Source: Deltaproteobacteria bacterium (GTDB lineage Bacteria > Desulfobacterota > Desulfomonilia > UBA1062). Taken from it: a stretch of DNA of 54,394 nt. The stretch covers positions 1 through 54,394 of the forward strand of contig JAHDRW010000034.1 of the NCBI GenBank assembly GCA_018433085.1, written 5' to 3'. Under the pieces are notes generated by a model that made no database searches, was not told the DNA's origin, and worked only from the letters and a program-made list of their open reading frames with translations. Each line of letters begins with the position of its first letter. Positions within the stretch are counted from its first letter, which is position 1. A program made the translations under genes and the position numbers. This document shows, in pieces, positions 1-8,746 of the stretch.

Positions 1-69
1 CCGAATATGACCCGACCACTCCTGCCTCTTCTGGGCTCGACTACCTCTACTTCGATTCTCTTCTTCCAT
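1..69 (-). CDS. tnpA: IS66-type accessory protein TnpA, N-terminal 23 residues only
   Basis: The ATG at 69-67 is preceded by a strong ribosome binding site (AGGAGG, five bases upstream). The 23 visible residues are charged and end ...QKRQEWSGHIR, resembling the N-terminus of IS66 TnpA/OrfA proteins, where a basic start leads into a helix around a conserved W. The reading frame is open to the window edge. IS66 elements normally carry tnpA, tnpB and the DDE transposase tnpC in this direction, so tnpB and tnpC are expected to the left. TnpA is a small accessory protein of unclear biochemistry needed for transposition in some members. The family assignment is inferred from a short segment. Confidence 0.55.
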   Translation of the reverse strand, partial: MEEENRSRGSRAQKRQEWSGHIR

Positions 70-95
70 GGTATCCTCCTCGATCGATACCATGG
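66..95 (-). promoter_or_regulatory. Hairpin sequestering the tnpA start codon and RBS
   Basis: CCATGGTATC (66-75) and GATACCATGG (86-95) form a perfect 10-bp inverted repeat with a 10-base loop. On the minus-strand transcript the loop holds the GAGGAG ribosome binding site and the stem holds the ATG start codon. Many insertion sequences use such a stem to block translation of transposase from transcripts that enter from outside. The inverted repeat is seen directly; the role is inferred. Confidence 0.6.
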
Positions 96-140
96 CATGA
101 CTACCTTATCTTGAATAGATGCGGTTTACCGGACGCTTAC

Positions 141-217
141 AGCAGGACTATCCGGATGCGGCGCGGGTCGCCGTGGTCCAGGACGGGACCATGCAGTACA
201 TGAAACCGCCGGCCTGA
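141..217 (+). pseudogene. 3' tail of an unidentified gene cut off by the IS element
   Basis: Immediately outside the IS terminus a plus-strand frame continues from 143 to a TGA at 215-217, encoding roughly DYPDAARVAVVQDGTMQYMKPPA. In the same frame an in-frame TAG lies at 116-118 inside the IS, followed by an ATG at 119 that reads out of the IS end. The codons are GC-rich like the real genes nearby, which suggests that the C-terminus of a resident gene was separated from its body by the insertion. I do not recognise the product. It could also be chance open frame, since only about 25 codons remain. Confidence 0.35.
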
Positions 218-385
218 AGACCAGATCCCCCTTCTCATCACCGGATTTTCCGGCTATAAGAAATATGGCGGTGCGGCCGAGTACGGTCCTCCGGACACCT
301 TTCAAGGGGAAGATGCGTCAGTCCCGGCAAGGGCAGTATGTTCGATGGTTGGTCCGCTGCCTGTCATGGGAGGGAAGAGCATATC

Positions 386-2248
386 ATGAGCAGAGACCAG
401 GGCGACACGTCCATGCCGTGGGAAGAACGGGTCGTTACCCCGCAGGAGGCATTGCAGCACATCGAACCCGGGATGAAGATCTTTCTGGGCACCGGCGTTG
501 CCGAGCCCCGGACCCTGGTGAAGCACCTCATGGCATCGGACGATCCCAATCTCCAGGACCTGGAGCTGATCCAGCTCGTGAGCCTGGGCGACGTGATCAC
601 CATGAAGGAGCTGCAGACCCAGAAGTTCCGGCTCAAGACCTTCTTCTCGGGCTGGGTGGCGAGCGAGGCCATCACCCAGGGCTACGTCGACATGATACCG
701 AGCCGGTTCGCTCGGATCCCGGCCCTCATCGAGTCACGGATGCTCCCCATCGACGCGGCCTTCATCCAGGTCACGCCTCCCAACGAGGCGGGCTACTGCA
801 GCTTGGGCATGGCGCTTGACGCGGCGCGTCACGCCATGGATCAGGCATCGCTGGTGATCGGCGAAATCAACCGTGATGTGCCTTTCACCTTCGGCGACAC
901 CTTTGTGCCAATAACCGAGTTCGACTTCCTGGTCCGCTCCCTGGACCCGCCCATCTACTTCGAGCGCTGGCCCGTGGACGAGGTATTCGACCAGGTGGGC
1001 TCGAACGTGGCCTCGGTCATCGAAGACGGGAGCTGCCTGAGCTTTTCCATCGGGCCCCTCTACGAGGCCCTGGCGCGCCACCTGGTCCAGAAGCGCAACC
1101 TGGGCATCCACTCGCCCTTTTTCACGGACGCCCTCATGGACCTGGTCAGGAGCGGCGCGGTATCGAACCGCAACAAGCGGGTCTACCGCGGGAAGTCGCT
1201 CACCTCGTACGCCTTCGGCACGAAGAATCTCATGGCCTGGCTCGACCGTAACCCCCTGGTGGATTTCCAGGGAATCGACACCGTGTTCAACCCGGTCCAG
1301 ATTGGCATGAACCCGAGGTTCATCGCGGTCATCCCGGCCCGGAAGGTCGACCTCTCGGGACGGGTCGCCATGCACATCGGCAAGGGCAACGTGGCCACCA
1401 CCCCGGGCGAGGTTGCCGACTTCGTCAACGGCGCCGAACTCTCGGAGCGCGGCAGCACCATCTTCGCCCTTCCCAGCCGGAACCTCAAAGGCAGGCCCAA
1501 CATCCTCCTTTCCGTGGAAGACCTTCCCAACCAACTCAGCCTGCAGGAGTCCGTGGACATGGTGATCACCGAGTACGGCGTGGCCAACATGCGGGGCCGG
1601 ACCGTGCGCGAGAGGGCCCAGTTCCTCATCGATATCGCCCATCCCGGGGACCGCAAAACGCTCTTCGAGCAGGCCAAGGAAAGGAAGATCCTCTACCCCG
1701 ACCAGATCTATCTGCCGGAATCCGCCCGCCTTTATCCTTCGGATATCGCCACCAGGCACACCTTCAAGGGAGACGTAGAGATCCGGTTCCGTGCCATCAA
1801 ACCCTCCGACGAGGAGGAGATGCGCAGGCTCTTCTACCGCTTCTCGGACAAGACGGTCTATTACCGCTATTTCAGCCCTATCAAGGTCATGCCCCATGCC
1901 AAGATGCAGCAGTACGTGAACATCGACTACATCGACACACTCTCCATCGTGGGCCTGAGAGGCTCTCCCGAAGAGGAGCACATCGTGGCCGAGGCCCGCT
2001 TCGTCAAGGACCGCAAGAAACCCTACGGAGACGTGGCCTTTGTGGTGGAGGAGCAATACCAGGGCATCGGGATCGCCACCTATCTCTACGAAATGCTCAT
2101 AACCCTGGCCAGAGAGCGCGGCCTCCACGGTTTTACGGCAGACGTGCTGGCGAGCAACAAGGCCATGATGAAGGTCTTCGAAAAGGGCAGGTACCCGGTT
2201 CAGGCCACCCTTTCCCAAGGCGCCTACGAGCTCGTCATCAGGTTCTGA
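386..2248 (+). CDS. Acetyl-CoA hydrolase/CoA-transferase fused to a C-terminal GNAT domain
   Basis: A 620-residue protein starting at ATG 386. The GGGAGGGAAG run 10-15 bases upstream decides against the longer frame from 338. Residues ~10-440 match the acetyl-CoA hydrolase/transferase family (Ach1/Cat1 type), including ITEYGVANMRG, where the conserved Glu forms the glutamyl-CoA intermediate, followed by an AHPGDR segment. Residues ~460-620 are a GNAT acetyltransferase domain with the acetyl-CoA loop YQGIGIATYLYE. The enzyme should move CoA between acetate and another acyl-CoA, or hydrolyse acetyl-CoA; substrate specificity cannot be read from sequence. The fused GNAT domain suggests protein acetylation or acetyl-CoA sensing. 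The acetate transporter gene at 40053 fits an acetate/acyl-CoA metabolism. A hybrid histidine kinase follows on the same strand. Confidence 0.85.
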   Translation: MSRDQGDTSMPWEERVVTPQEALQHIEPGMKIFLGTGVAEPRTLVKHLMASDDPNLQDLELIQLVSLGDVITMKELQTQKFRLKTFFSGWVASEAITQGYVDMIPSRFARIPALIESRMLPIDAAFIQVTPPNEAGYCSLGMALDAARHAMDQASLVIGEINRDVPFTFGDTFVPITEFDFLVRSLDPPIYFERWPVDEVFDQVGSNVASVIEDGSCLSFSIGPLYEALARHLVQKRNLGIHSPFFTDALMDLVRSGAVSNRNKRVYRGKSLTSYAFGTKNLMAWLDRNPLVDFQGIDTVFNPVQIGMNPRFIAVIPARKVDLSGRVAMHIGKGNVATTPGEVADFVNGAELSERGSTIFALPSRNLKGRPNILLSVEDLPNQLSLQESVDMVITEYGVANMRGRTVRERAQFLIDIAHPGDRKTLFEQAKERKILYPDQIYLPESARLYPSDIATRHTFKGDVEIRFRAIKPSDEEEMRRLFYRFSDKTVYYRYFSPIKVMPHAKMQQYVNIDYIDTLSIVGLRGSPEEEHIVAEARFVKDRKKPYGDVAFVVEEQYQGIGIATYLYEMLITLARERGLHGFTADVLASNKAMMKVFEKGRYPVQATLSQGAYELVIRF

Positions 2249-2255
2249 TGCGCTC

Positions 2256-2288
2256 CCGGGTCGCGCGGGCAGAGACCGGGCGACCCGG
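2256..2288 (+). terminator. Hairpin after the CoA-transferase gene, possible terminator
   Basis: CCGGGTCGC (2256-2264) and GCGACCCGG (2280-2288) form a perfect 9-bp GC-rich stem with a 15-base loop, starting 8 bases after the stop codon. No uninterrupted T-run follows (ATTGCTCTGGG), so it may be a weak or Rho-assisted terminator, or a 3' stabilising hairpin. Confidence 0.45.
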
Positions 2289-2377
2289 ATTGCTCTGGGA
2301 TTCTTTCCCCCTGCCCACTATTATACAATCAAGAGCCCTTGCATGATGCCGCATAAGTCTGAGATGCGCACCTCTGG

Positions 2378-4297
2378 GTGCCTGTCACTGTCTCCGGCAA
2401 ACCGGGCACTCCCGATTTCCGAGTCACAGAGGGCGCCATGCCGGGCACGGGACCCGGCCGTTTTCCAAACAGTGAAGAACCGACGTCGGGCAGGGGTAAG
2501 ACTGGCGCTTCGACGAAGATACCTCGGGTGACGAGCGTGAGAGAGACCACTCTGACGGAAAAGCGGCTCAGGACGCAACTGGCAGAATCCAGGAAGCTGG
2601 TGGCAGAGCTGAGAAAGGCACAGGAGAAGTGCAAGCGGGCGGAGCTTGCACTTCGGGAAAGCGAGCAAAAGCTCGGGCTCTTCATCGAGAATGCCCCCGC
2701 GGCCATCGCGATGATGGACCGCGAGATGCGCTACCTCGCGGTCAGCCGCAGATGGCTCAAGGATTATGGCCTCGGCGAGAGGGATATCCTCGGGCGGAGC
2801 CATTACGAGATATTTCCCGAGATCCCGGCGCGATGGAAGGAGATCCATCGCCGCGCGCTTGCCGGAGAGACCTTGAGACGCGAGGAAGACCCCTTTCCCC
2901 GCCTCGACGGCAAGGTGGACTGGGTGCGCTGGGAGGTCCTTCCCTGGCACGAGAGCAATGGAAAAATCGGCGGGATAATCATGCTCACCGAGGTGATCAC
3001 TGCCCGCAAGGAGCTCGAACAGGAGCTCGGCACCTATCGCGAGCATCTCGAAGGACTGGTGAAGCAGCGCACGCGCGAGTTGGAGGAAAGGAACAGAAAG
3101 CTCGCCCGGGAGATCTCCGAACGCAGAAGGGCCGAAAGTGAGAGACAGAGGATTGAATCACGTCTCGCACAGGCCCAGAGGATCGAGGCCCTCGACCGGT
3201 TTGCCGGAGGCATAGCCCACGATCTGAACAATCTCCTCTACCCCATCATCGTCAACACCGAGGAGCTCCTGGAGGAAGAGCCTTATCCCTCTCCCCGCCG
3301 TGAAATCCTGGAGCAGATCCTGAACTCGGCGAACCGCCAGCGAAGCCTGGTAAAAAAGGTGCTGACCTTCAGCAGGCTGAGCGAGAAGATCCTGAGCCCC
3401 ATGCATCTTGCCCCGCAACTGGAAGAGACCGTGGGGTTCCTTCGCTCGACCCTTCCGAGCACCCTGGACATCAGGTGCCGGGTCGAGGCCCTGTCGGACG
3501 TGGTCATGGGCGATCCCGTCCAGTTTCAACAGATCGTCATGAACCTCGTCCAGAACTCGGCTGACGCGCTTTCATCCAGGAAGGGCACCATCGAGGTGAG
3601 CCTCAAGGAAACCCATCTGGATCCTGAGAGCGCCCCCCAGGGGATCCGTGCCGGCGATTACCTGGAGCTTGCGGTCAGGGACAACGGCCCCGGTATGCGG
3701 CCAGATGTGCAGGAGCATATCTTCGAGCCGTTCTACACCACCAAGGAGGTGGGCAGGGGAACAGGCCTTGGCCTCCCGGTCGTGCACGGCATAGTCAAGG
3801 ATCTCGGTGGGGCCATCACCGTGGAGAGCGCAGAGGGTAAGGGCACCCTTTTCAACGTGTATATCCCGGAATATCCGGGAGAGATCATAGATCGAACATC
3901 GTCCGATCACCACGCGCCGTCTGTGCCCGGCAAGGAAAAAATCCTGCTGATCGACGACGAAGAGATTATCCTCGCCAGCCTGAAACGGGCGTTGAATATC
4001 TCGGGCTATCGCGTGGTGGCCGTGAAGGACAGCATGGAGGCGCTCCGCATGTTCGGCACGCATCCTTCCGAATTCGATCTGGTCATAACCGACCTGACCA
4101 TGCCGAAGATGACGGGCATCGAACTGGCCGGGAAGGTCCTCGGGATACGCCCGGACATCCCGGTGATCCTGAGCACCGGTTTTAACGACGTCATCGACGA
4201 CCGGGAGGCGAAGTCCCATGGAATAAGGGAACTGCTGCTGAAACCGGCCGGTGCCGGAGAGCTGAAGGCAACGGTCCGCAGGGCACTGGAACACTGA
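2378..4297 (+). CDS. Hybrid sensor histidine kinase: PAS - HisKA - HATPase - receiver
   Basis: A 639-residue soluble protein with no membrane segments. Order: low-complexity N-terminus (1-55), coiled coil (60-100), PAS domain (~100-210), coiled coil (~210-265), HisKA with phospho-acceptor His281 in GGIAHDLNNLL, HATPase with N box (MNLVQNSADAL), G1 (DNGPGM), F box (IFEPFYTT) and G2 (GTGLGL), then a receiver domain from ~515 with the acidic pair in LLIDDEE, the phospho-acceptor Asp in VITDLTMP and the Lys in LLKPA. This is the common cytoplasmic layout of PAS-sensing hybrid kinases in Desulfobacterota. The ligand is unknown. The start is uncertain: the first ~50 codons look non-domain and lack a clear RBS, so a downstream ATG (2438) or a GTG near 2528-2537 may be the true start. 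No response regulator lies beside it. Confidence 0.85.
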   Translation: MPVTVSGKPGTPDFRVTEGAMPGTGPGRFPNSEEPTSGRGKTGASTKIPRVTSVRETTLTEKRLRTQLAESRKLVAELRKAQEKCKRAELALRESEQKLGLFIENAPAAIAMMDREMRYLAVSRRWLKDYGLGERDILGRSHYEIFPEIPARWKEIHRRALAGETLRREEDPFPRLDGKVDWVRWEVLPWHESNGKIGGIIMLTEVITARKELEQELGTYREHLEGLVKQRTRELEERNRKLAREISERRRAESERQRIESRLAQAQRIEALDRFAGGIAHDLNNLLYPIIVNTEELLEEEPYPSPRREILEQILNSANRQRSLVKKVLTFSRLSEKILSPMHLAPQLEETVGFLRSTLPSTLDIRCRVEALSDVVMGDPVQFQQIVMNLVQNSADALSSRKGTIEVSLKETHLDPESAPQGIRAGDYLELAVRDNGPGMRPDVQEHIFEPFYTTKEVGRGTGLGLPVVHGIVKDLGGAITVESAEGKGTLFNVYIPEYPGEIIDRTSSDHHAPSVPGKEKILLIDDEEIILASLKRALNISGYRVVAVKDSMEALRMFGTHPSEFDLVITDLTMPKMTGIELAGKVLGIRPDIPVILSTGFNDVIDDREAKSHGIRELLLKPAGAGELKATVRRALEH

Positions 4298-4368
4298 GCG
4301 CCCCTGTCCGGGGCTTCCGTGAAACTTCCGCGGGGCCGACCTCTCCACCGGCATAGGGCGGGGCGGCT

Positions 4369-6231
4369 CTACATTTGCTCGAGAACGCTCAGTCGCTCCT
4401 CGAACTCGGCGTTGATCCGGTCGAACCTGTGGGTGAGGTCTTCCAGGTCGGTGAACAGGGACTCGACCTCCTGCTCGCAGGCGTGAATTTCCAGGGATAT
4501 CCCGGATATCTTCTTCCCGTCCCGGGCAAGGGTGGCCTCCTGCATGGCGGAGTGTAGCGTCTTCAACTTTTTCTCCCGGGCGTCGATCCCGTTCTCCACC
4601 CGGGAAATCTCCTTCTCCAGGGGGCCGAGCGCCCTGGAGCGCTCGGTGATGATCCCGGCGCGCCTCTTGCGAAGCTCTTTCTTGTCGAGCTTCTCATTAC
4701 CCTCCCGCTCGGGTCTGGCCTTTTTCGCAGGCGATAGGGTCTCTTCCTCGTCGCCCCAGCCGCCCTTTTCGAGAAAGCGCTGATACCCGCCCTCGAACAC
4801 CTCGATGGACCCCTTGTTGAAGATGATGAGCCTCTCGGCAAGGGCGTGAAGGAACATCTCGTTGTGGGTGACCATGACCACGGCCCCCTCGAAGCTGTCC
4901 AGGGCCGCGAGCAGCGCGTCGCTCGACTCCATGTCGAGGTGGTTCGTGGGCTCGTCCAGAAGCAGGAGATTCACCGGTGTCGCCAGGAGCTTGCCCAGCA
5001 TCACCCTGCTCTTTTCCCCTCCCGAGAGCACCTCGATCTTCTTGAGGGCATAGTCTCCCTCGAACATCATGGCCCCGCAGATGTCCCTGGCCTTCTGGCG
5101 GTCGACGTCTCCATAGCTCATGATGATCTCTTCCTCCACGGTCCTCATGCCCACGAGGCTGGACACGTTGGTCTGCTCGAACACGCCCGGCACGGTCTTG
5201 GGGTTCCGGGAGATCTCGCCGGTGCGGGGGGCAAGTGTTCCTGCCAGCAGCTTGAGCAGCGTGGTCTTGCCCTTGCCGTTGGGGCCGATAATGCACACCT
5301 TCTCGCCCGGCCGCAGGGTGACGGTGAAATCCTTGATAAGCTCTGCGGACGGGTCGTAGGAAAAGCTCAGATCCTGCGCGGTGAGCACGTACTTGCCGAC
5401 AAAGGACTCATAGCGGAAGGAGAAGTCCAGGGTCTTGATCTTCTCCAGCTTGTCCTTTTTCTCCATCTTCTCCAGGGTCCTGATCCGCGACTGTACCAGG
5501 CCCACCAGTCGCGCCTTTGCCCTGAACTGGGCGATGAAGCCCTCCACCTCTTTTCTCTTGCGCTCGTCGTTGAGGCGGGTCTTCTCGTATACCTCCTCGT
5601 CCTGGGCGATCTGTGAGTAGTATTTCTCCGTGTCGCCCTGGATCTTCCGGATCTTTCTCCGGTGAATCCCCATGGTATGGGTCACGATCCTGTCCATGAA
5701 GGTCCTGTCGTGGGTGATGAGCAGGAGCTCGTGGGGCCACGAGATCAGAAAACGTTCGATCCACCGGATCGAGGTTATGTCGAGGTAGTTTGTGGGCTCG
5801 TCCAGGAGCAGGAGGTCGGGCTCGGACACGAGCACCTTGGCCAGGTTCAGCCTCACCTGGTAGCCGCCCGAGAACTCGTAGGGGCTGCGCTGCATGTCTT
5901 GCTGGGAAAACCCGAGGCCGGCGAGCACCTTCTCCACCTTCCAGTGCTGCTCCTTCTGCGTCTCAGGCAGCCCCTTCATTCCCTCGCCGAGCACGGTGTC
6001 TTCGGTGAAATCCAGATGTTGCCTCACATAGCCCATGCGATAGCCTTTTGGGATCACGATCTGCCCCTCATCGGGCGTCTCCTCGCCCACGATCATCCGC
6101 AAAAGCGTGGTCTTGCCGTGCCCGTTTCTGCCGACCAGCCCCACCCTCTCCCTGGGATTGATCTTGAAGCCGACGTCATCGAACAGCGTCTGCCGGGCAT
6201 AGCTCTTGGAGAGATTCTCTGCGCTTATCAT
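4369..6231 (-). CDS. ABC-F family ATPase (Uup/EttA/YheS-like)
   Basis: 620 residues with two ABC ATPase domains and no membrane segments, the hallmark of the ABC-F family of ribosome-associated factors. Domain 1 has Walker A GRNGHGKTT, a signature region FSGGYQVRLNLA and Walker B LLLLDEPTNYLD. Domain 2 has Walker A GPNGKGKTT, signature LSGGEKSRVMLG and Walker B LLLLDEPTNHLD. Between them is the charged, Lys-rich linker (~210-270) that reaches into the ribosomal E site in characterised members, and the C-terminal ~90 residues are a coiled coil (LGPLEKEISRVENG...), as in Uup or YheS. Likely role: relieving ribosome stalling or aiding assembly; the exact subfamily cannot be fixed by eye. No good RBS precedes the ATG; a TTGACT/TATGGT-like pair just upstream would make the mRNA nearly leaderless. 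Confidence 0.9.
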   Translation of the reverse strand: MISAENLSKSYARQTLFDDVGFKINPRERVGLVGRNGHGKTTLLRMIVGEETPDEGQIVIPKGYRMGYVRQHLDFTEDTVLGEGMKGLPETQKEQHWKVEKVLAGLGFSQQDMQRSPYEFSGGYQVRLNLAKVLVSEPDLLLLDEPTNYLDITSIRWIERFLISWPHELLLITHDRTFMDRIVTHTMGIHRRKIRKIQGDTEKYYSQIAQDEEVYEKTRLNDERKRKEVEGFIAQFRAKARLVGLVQSRIRTLEKMEKKDKLEKIKTLDFSFRYESFVGKYVLTAQDLSFSYDPSAELIKDFTVTLRPGEKVCIIGPNGKGKTTLLKLLAGTLAPRTGEISRNPKTVPGVFEQTNVSSLVGMRTVEEEIIMSYGDVDRQKARDICGAMMFEGDYALKKIEVLSGGEKSRVMLGKLLATPVNLLLLDEPTNHLDMESSDALLAALDSFEGAVVMVTHNEMFLHALAERLIIFNKGSIEVFEGGYQRFLEKGGWGDEEETLSPAKKARPEREGNEKLDKKELRKRRAGIITERSRALGPLEKEISRVENGIDAREKKLKTLHSAMQEATLARDGKKISGISLEIHACEQEVESLFTDLEDLTHRFDRINAEFEERLSVLEQM

Positions 6232-6308
6232 GGCGATACCATATAACAGTGGATGGTTCAGTCAAGTTGAATCGCATCGTGCCCGGTAACGGTGTTTCCC
6301 CGACACTC

Positions 6309-7439
6309 TCACCTCAGTGCAATCCGCAGCAGGGGCCAGAGCCGGTCCATCTCTTCGGGGCCCCGGATGCGTCCGAAGATCCCGGCCCGCAGGGTGGAGT
6401 AGATCAGGTTGTGCCTGCGCAGGCCGCGCATGGGGGGCGAGCCCTGTATGCCCTGCCCCAGCTTTTTTGTCGTCTCAGTGGTCCATGTCCCGGACTTAAG
6501 CGCCTCGGCGCCCAGCCTGCCCGCGGTGTAGCCCATGAGGAAGGAGGTCCTTATGCCGCTCCCTCCCCGCGACTGGACGTGTCCCAGCACGTCGCCGGCC
6601 ATGACGAGCCTGTCTTCGGGGCAGCAGGAAGTAATCATCCTGCCCATGGGGATCGCGGACTTCAGGGAATAGAAGGGCACGGTGCCCTCTAGCCGTTCAC
6701 CGAACCGGCAATGCGCCTGCACAAACTCCTCGAAGGACAGGGAGCGGGGTTTGCGTGACCTGGAGAAGCCCATGAGGATGATCTCGGCCTCGTCCCCGCC
6801 GCGGGGGAAGATGGTGCCGATGGTCAGGAAATCGCCGTGGACGTGGAAGTGGTACTCGAGCCGGTCGTCCGGACCGGCGTATCCGCGCACGAGCCGCTTG
6901 GACACGGGCATGTCCATGCCCGTGCGGTCGATGTTCAGGAGCCGCGCGACAGGATCGTCGCAGCCGCCGCATGAAAAGACCGCACCAGCCCGGAGCTCTT
7001 CTTCCGTGAAGCCGCCCACCATGGCCCTCACGCCCGCAATCCGGCCCTGTTCCCGTAGAAGGCCCACCACAGTGGAGGCGGGCAGGATCCTCGCCCCCGC
7101 ACCCTCTGCCACGCGTGCCATGGTCTGAACGAAATCGGGCCAGTCGATGATGAGGTTGGGATTCTCGATGGAGCGGTCGACCCGCTTGAGCCCGGTGTGG
7201 GAGAAGTAGGTCCGCCTGGAGATCCGCCGTATGGTCCGGCTCTCGAAAAAGCCCGCTCCCAGCAGACCGTCCATCTCCCGGTCAAAGCGGATGGTCTCCC
7301 CTCTCCTCTTTGTCCCTATCCGGTCCTGCATCTCGAGGACGGCCACATCCACCCCATGCCGGGCCAGACCCAGTGCGGTGCCGAGCCCTGCAGGGCCGGC
7401 GCCGATCACCAGGGCTTCGGCAAAGAAGCTTTTCCCCAT
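6309..7439 (-). CDS. FAD-dependent oxidoreductase, geranylgeranyl reductase-like
   Basis: 376 residues. The N-terminus holds the FAD-binding Rossmann motif VIGAGPAGLGTALGLARHGVDVAVLE, and the second FAD contact appears near residue 285 (RLVMAGDVLGHV), typical of the GGR/UbiH-like flavoproteins. Members of the geranylgeranyl reductase family saturate isoprenoid double bonds (quinones, lipids), while relatives are monooxygenases; the substrate here cannot be assigned. A strong RBS (GAGGGGGAAG) precedes the ATG. It sits 10 bases after the stop of the CHC2/Toprim gene on the same strand, so the two are probably co-transcribed. A 14-residue run around CGGCDDP (residues ~160) is an unusual Cys-rich spot of unknown meaning. 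Confidence 0.75.
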   Translation of the reverse strand: MGKSFFAEALVIGAGPAGLGTALGLARHGVDVAVLEMQDRIGTKRRGETIRFDREMDGLLGAGFFESRTIRRISRRTYFSHTGLKRVDRSIENPNLIIDWPDFVQTMARVAEGAGARILPASTVVGLLREQGRIAGVRAMVGGFTEEELRAGAVFSCGGCDDPVARLLNIDRTGMDMPVSKRLVRGYAGPDDRLEYHFHVHGDFLTIGTIFPRGGDEAEIILMGFSRSRKPRSLSFEEFVQAHCRFGERLEGTVPFYSLKSAIPMGRMITSCCPEDRLVMAGDVLGHVQSRGGSGIRTSFLMGYTAGRLGAEALKSGTWTTETTKKLGQGIQGSPPMRGLRRHNLIYSTLRAGIFGRIRGPEEMDRLWPLLRIALR

Positions 7440-7449
7440 CTCTTCCCCC

Positions 7450-8529
7450 TCATGTCACGTGCCCGCGCACGAACTCCTCTCTGTCTCGGGTCTTTTTCAG
7501 GAGCATGCGGAATTCCTTGAGCTCGGTGGCCCTGATGAAGTGATCCAGGTCTTCGTACTCTTCTCCCAGCGGCAGGAAGGCCGCCTGCATGCCCCGCGAC
7601 TCCACGAGGTCGGCGGCCTGAAGCATCTGCTCTTTCCTGTCCCCGCCGCTGCCCAGGCAGAGAATACACCTTCTGGTTCCATACGATGCGATGGTGTCGC
7701 ACTGACCCGCGCTCAGGCCCGACTTGCCGATGCCCGCCACGGGCTTGATCCCGATCCGGTCCACGAGGAGCGCGTCGAGCAGCCCCTCCACGACGAGCAG
7801 GTCCTCGCTGCCCCGGTATCTGTACAGAAGAAAGGGCGCGTCCTTCAGAAGGGAAAGGCCGGTCAGGGCCCGGTAGGCCTCCGGGCCGCTTTTCGTGACA
7901 TCCCTGCCGATCATCCCCATGAGCCTGCCCGCTGTGTCGCGGTAGGGGATGGTGAGGCTGAACTCCTCGGCATCACGGGCCCATACGGCATCCAGCACCG
8001 TATCGAGGAATTCGTCGGTCAGCCCCTGGGACAGGAGGTATTCCCTGGTCTGCCGGTATCCGGGATAGAACCCGAACGAGGAGCCCTCCACCTCGCCCAT
8101 GGCATATCCCCGGTTGTACAGGTAAAAGAGCTCCTTTTCGCCGACGGACGAGTAAAGCTGGGTGGTGAAAAAACCGGCCATGAGCTCCAGGAGTATTGAC
8201 CGGCTCAGATCATCGTCCCACGCCGACTTGTCATAGGCGATCGGTTCGATCCCTGCCTCCCGGCCCAGCAGGGAGAGCGAGCCGAAGAAGTCCATGCCCG
8301 TCTTGAGCTGAAGATAGCTGATCCAATCACCCCGCGCGCCGCACACGAAGCAGAAGTACTCCGGCCTGTCGGCGTAAACGAGAAAGGTGGGGTGCTCGTC
8401 TTCATGAAAAGGGCAGCAGGCGAGATAGCTGTTTCCCTTTTCCTGAAGCTGTTGCAGGTCTCGAAAGAGTTTTTTCTGATACTGCCTGTCCAGCAGGGTG
8501 CCGTATATGCGCTCGATATCTCGGATCAT
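7450..8529 (-). CDS. Stand-alone CHC2 zinc-finger / Toprim (DnaG primase-like) protein
   Basis: 359 residues from the ATG at 8529, chosen over the longer frame because AAGGAG lies 8 bases upstream. Residues ~35-70 form a CHC2 zinc ribbon (CCPFHEDEHPTF...FCFVCGARGD), the DNA-binding finger of DnaG-type primases. The middle resembles the RNA polymerase core, and residues ~230-320 a Toprim domain beginning LLVVEGLLDALL. The usual Toprim DxD is not obvious: the matching segment reads CLGSGGDRKE. The protein is much shorter than DnaG (~600) and lacks the C-terminal DnaB-binding domain. Such small primase-like proteins occur in phage, plasmids and as chromosomal orphans. It could be an active accessory primase, a CHC2-guided nucleic-acid binder, or a decayed phage gene. 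It is followed at once by the flavoprotein gene. Confidence 0.7.
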   Translation of the reverse strand: MIRDIERIYGTLLDRQYQKKLFRDLQQLQEKGNSYLACCPFHEDEHPTFLVYADRPEYFCFVCGARGDWISYLQLKTGMDFFGSLSLLGREAGIEPIAYDKSAWDDDLSRSILLELMAGFFTTQLYSSVGEKELFYLYNRGYAMGEVEGSSFGFYPGYRQTREYLLSQGLTDEFLDTVLDAVWARDAEEFSLTIPYRDTAGRLMGMIGRDVTKSGPEAYRALTGLSLLKDAPFLLYRYRGSEDLLVVEGLLDALLVDRIGIKPVAGIGKSGLSAGQCDTIASYGTRRCILCLGSGGDRKEQMLQAADLVESRGMQAAFLPLGEEYEDLDHFIRATELKEFRMLLKKTRDREEFVRGHVT

Positions 8530-8746
8530 CGGGAGAACTCCTTGCTCTGTGATATGAATATACTGTTTTTTAACGGCAATCACGGCAAATTGCAACCGGG
8601 TGATTCGCGCCTGACACTGTCTTGGGACTGCAGCCGGGGAAAAGGCGCAAGGGCTTGTTCAATGGGTCCCGCACGCGGCCGGCTGTCGCGGTTGTTACTG
8701 CCTGTGCCCGGCGCTCAATGTTTGATCGGGGAAATTCTTGTCTTCC

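Larger units (their letters stand above)
1..140 (-). mobile_element. Terminal end of an IS66-family-like insertion sequence (runs off left edge)
   Basis: Reading the minus strand from 140 leftwards, the DNA begins GTAAGCGTCCGGTAAACCGC (140 to 121), which resembles the GTAAGC-type terminal inverted repeats of IS66 elements. About 70 bases further in, a small ORF starts that resembles the IS66 accessory protein TnpA. The rest of the element lies outside the window. IS66 elements usually duplicate 8 bp of target, so the bases from 141 would be one copy, which cannot be checked here. The family call rests on the terminus and on 23 residues of protein. Confidence 0.6.

Noticed and set aside
734..2218. 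Long open frame antisense to the CoA-transferase gene
   Set aside because: Shadow frame of the GC-rich gene; no RBS, product or domain.
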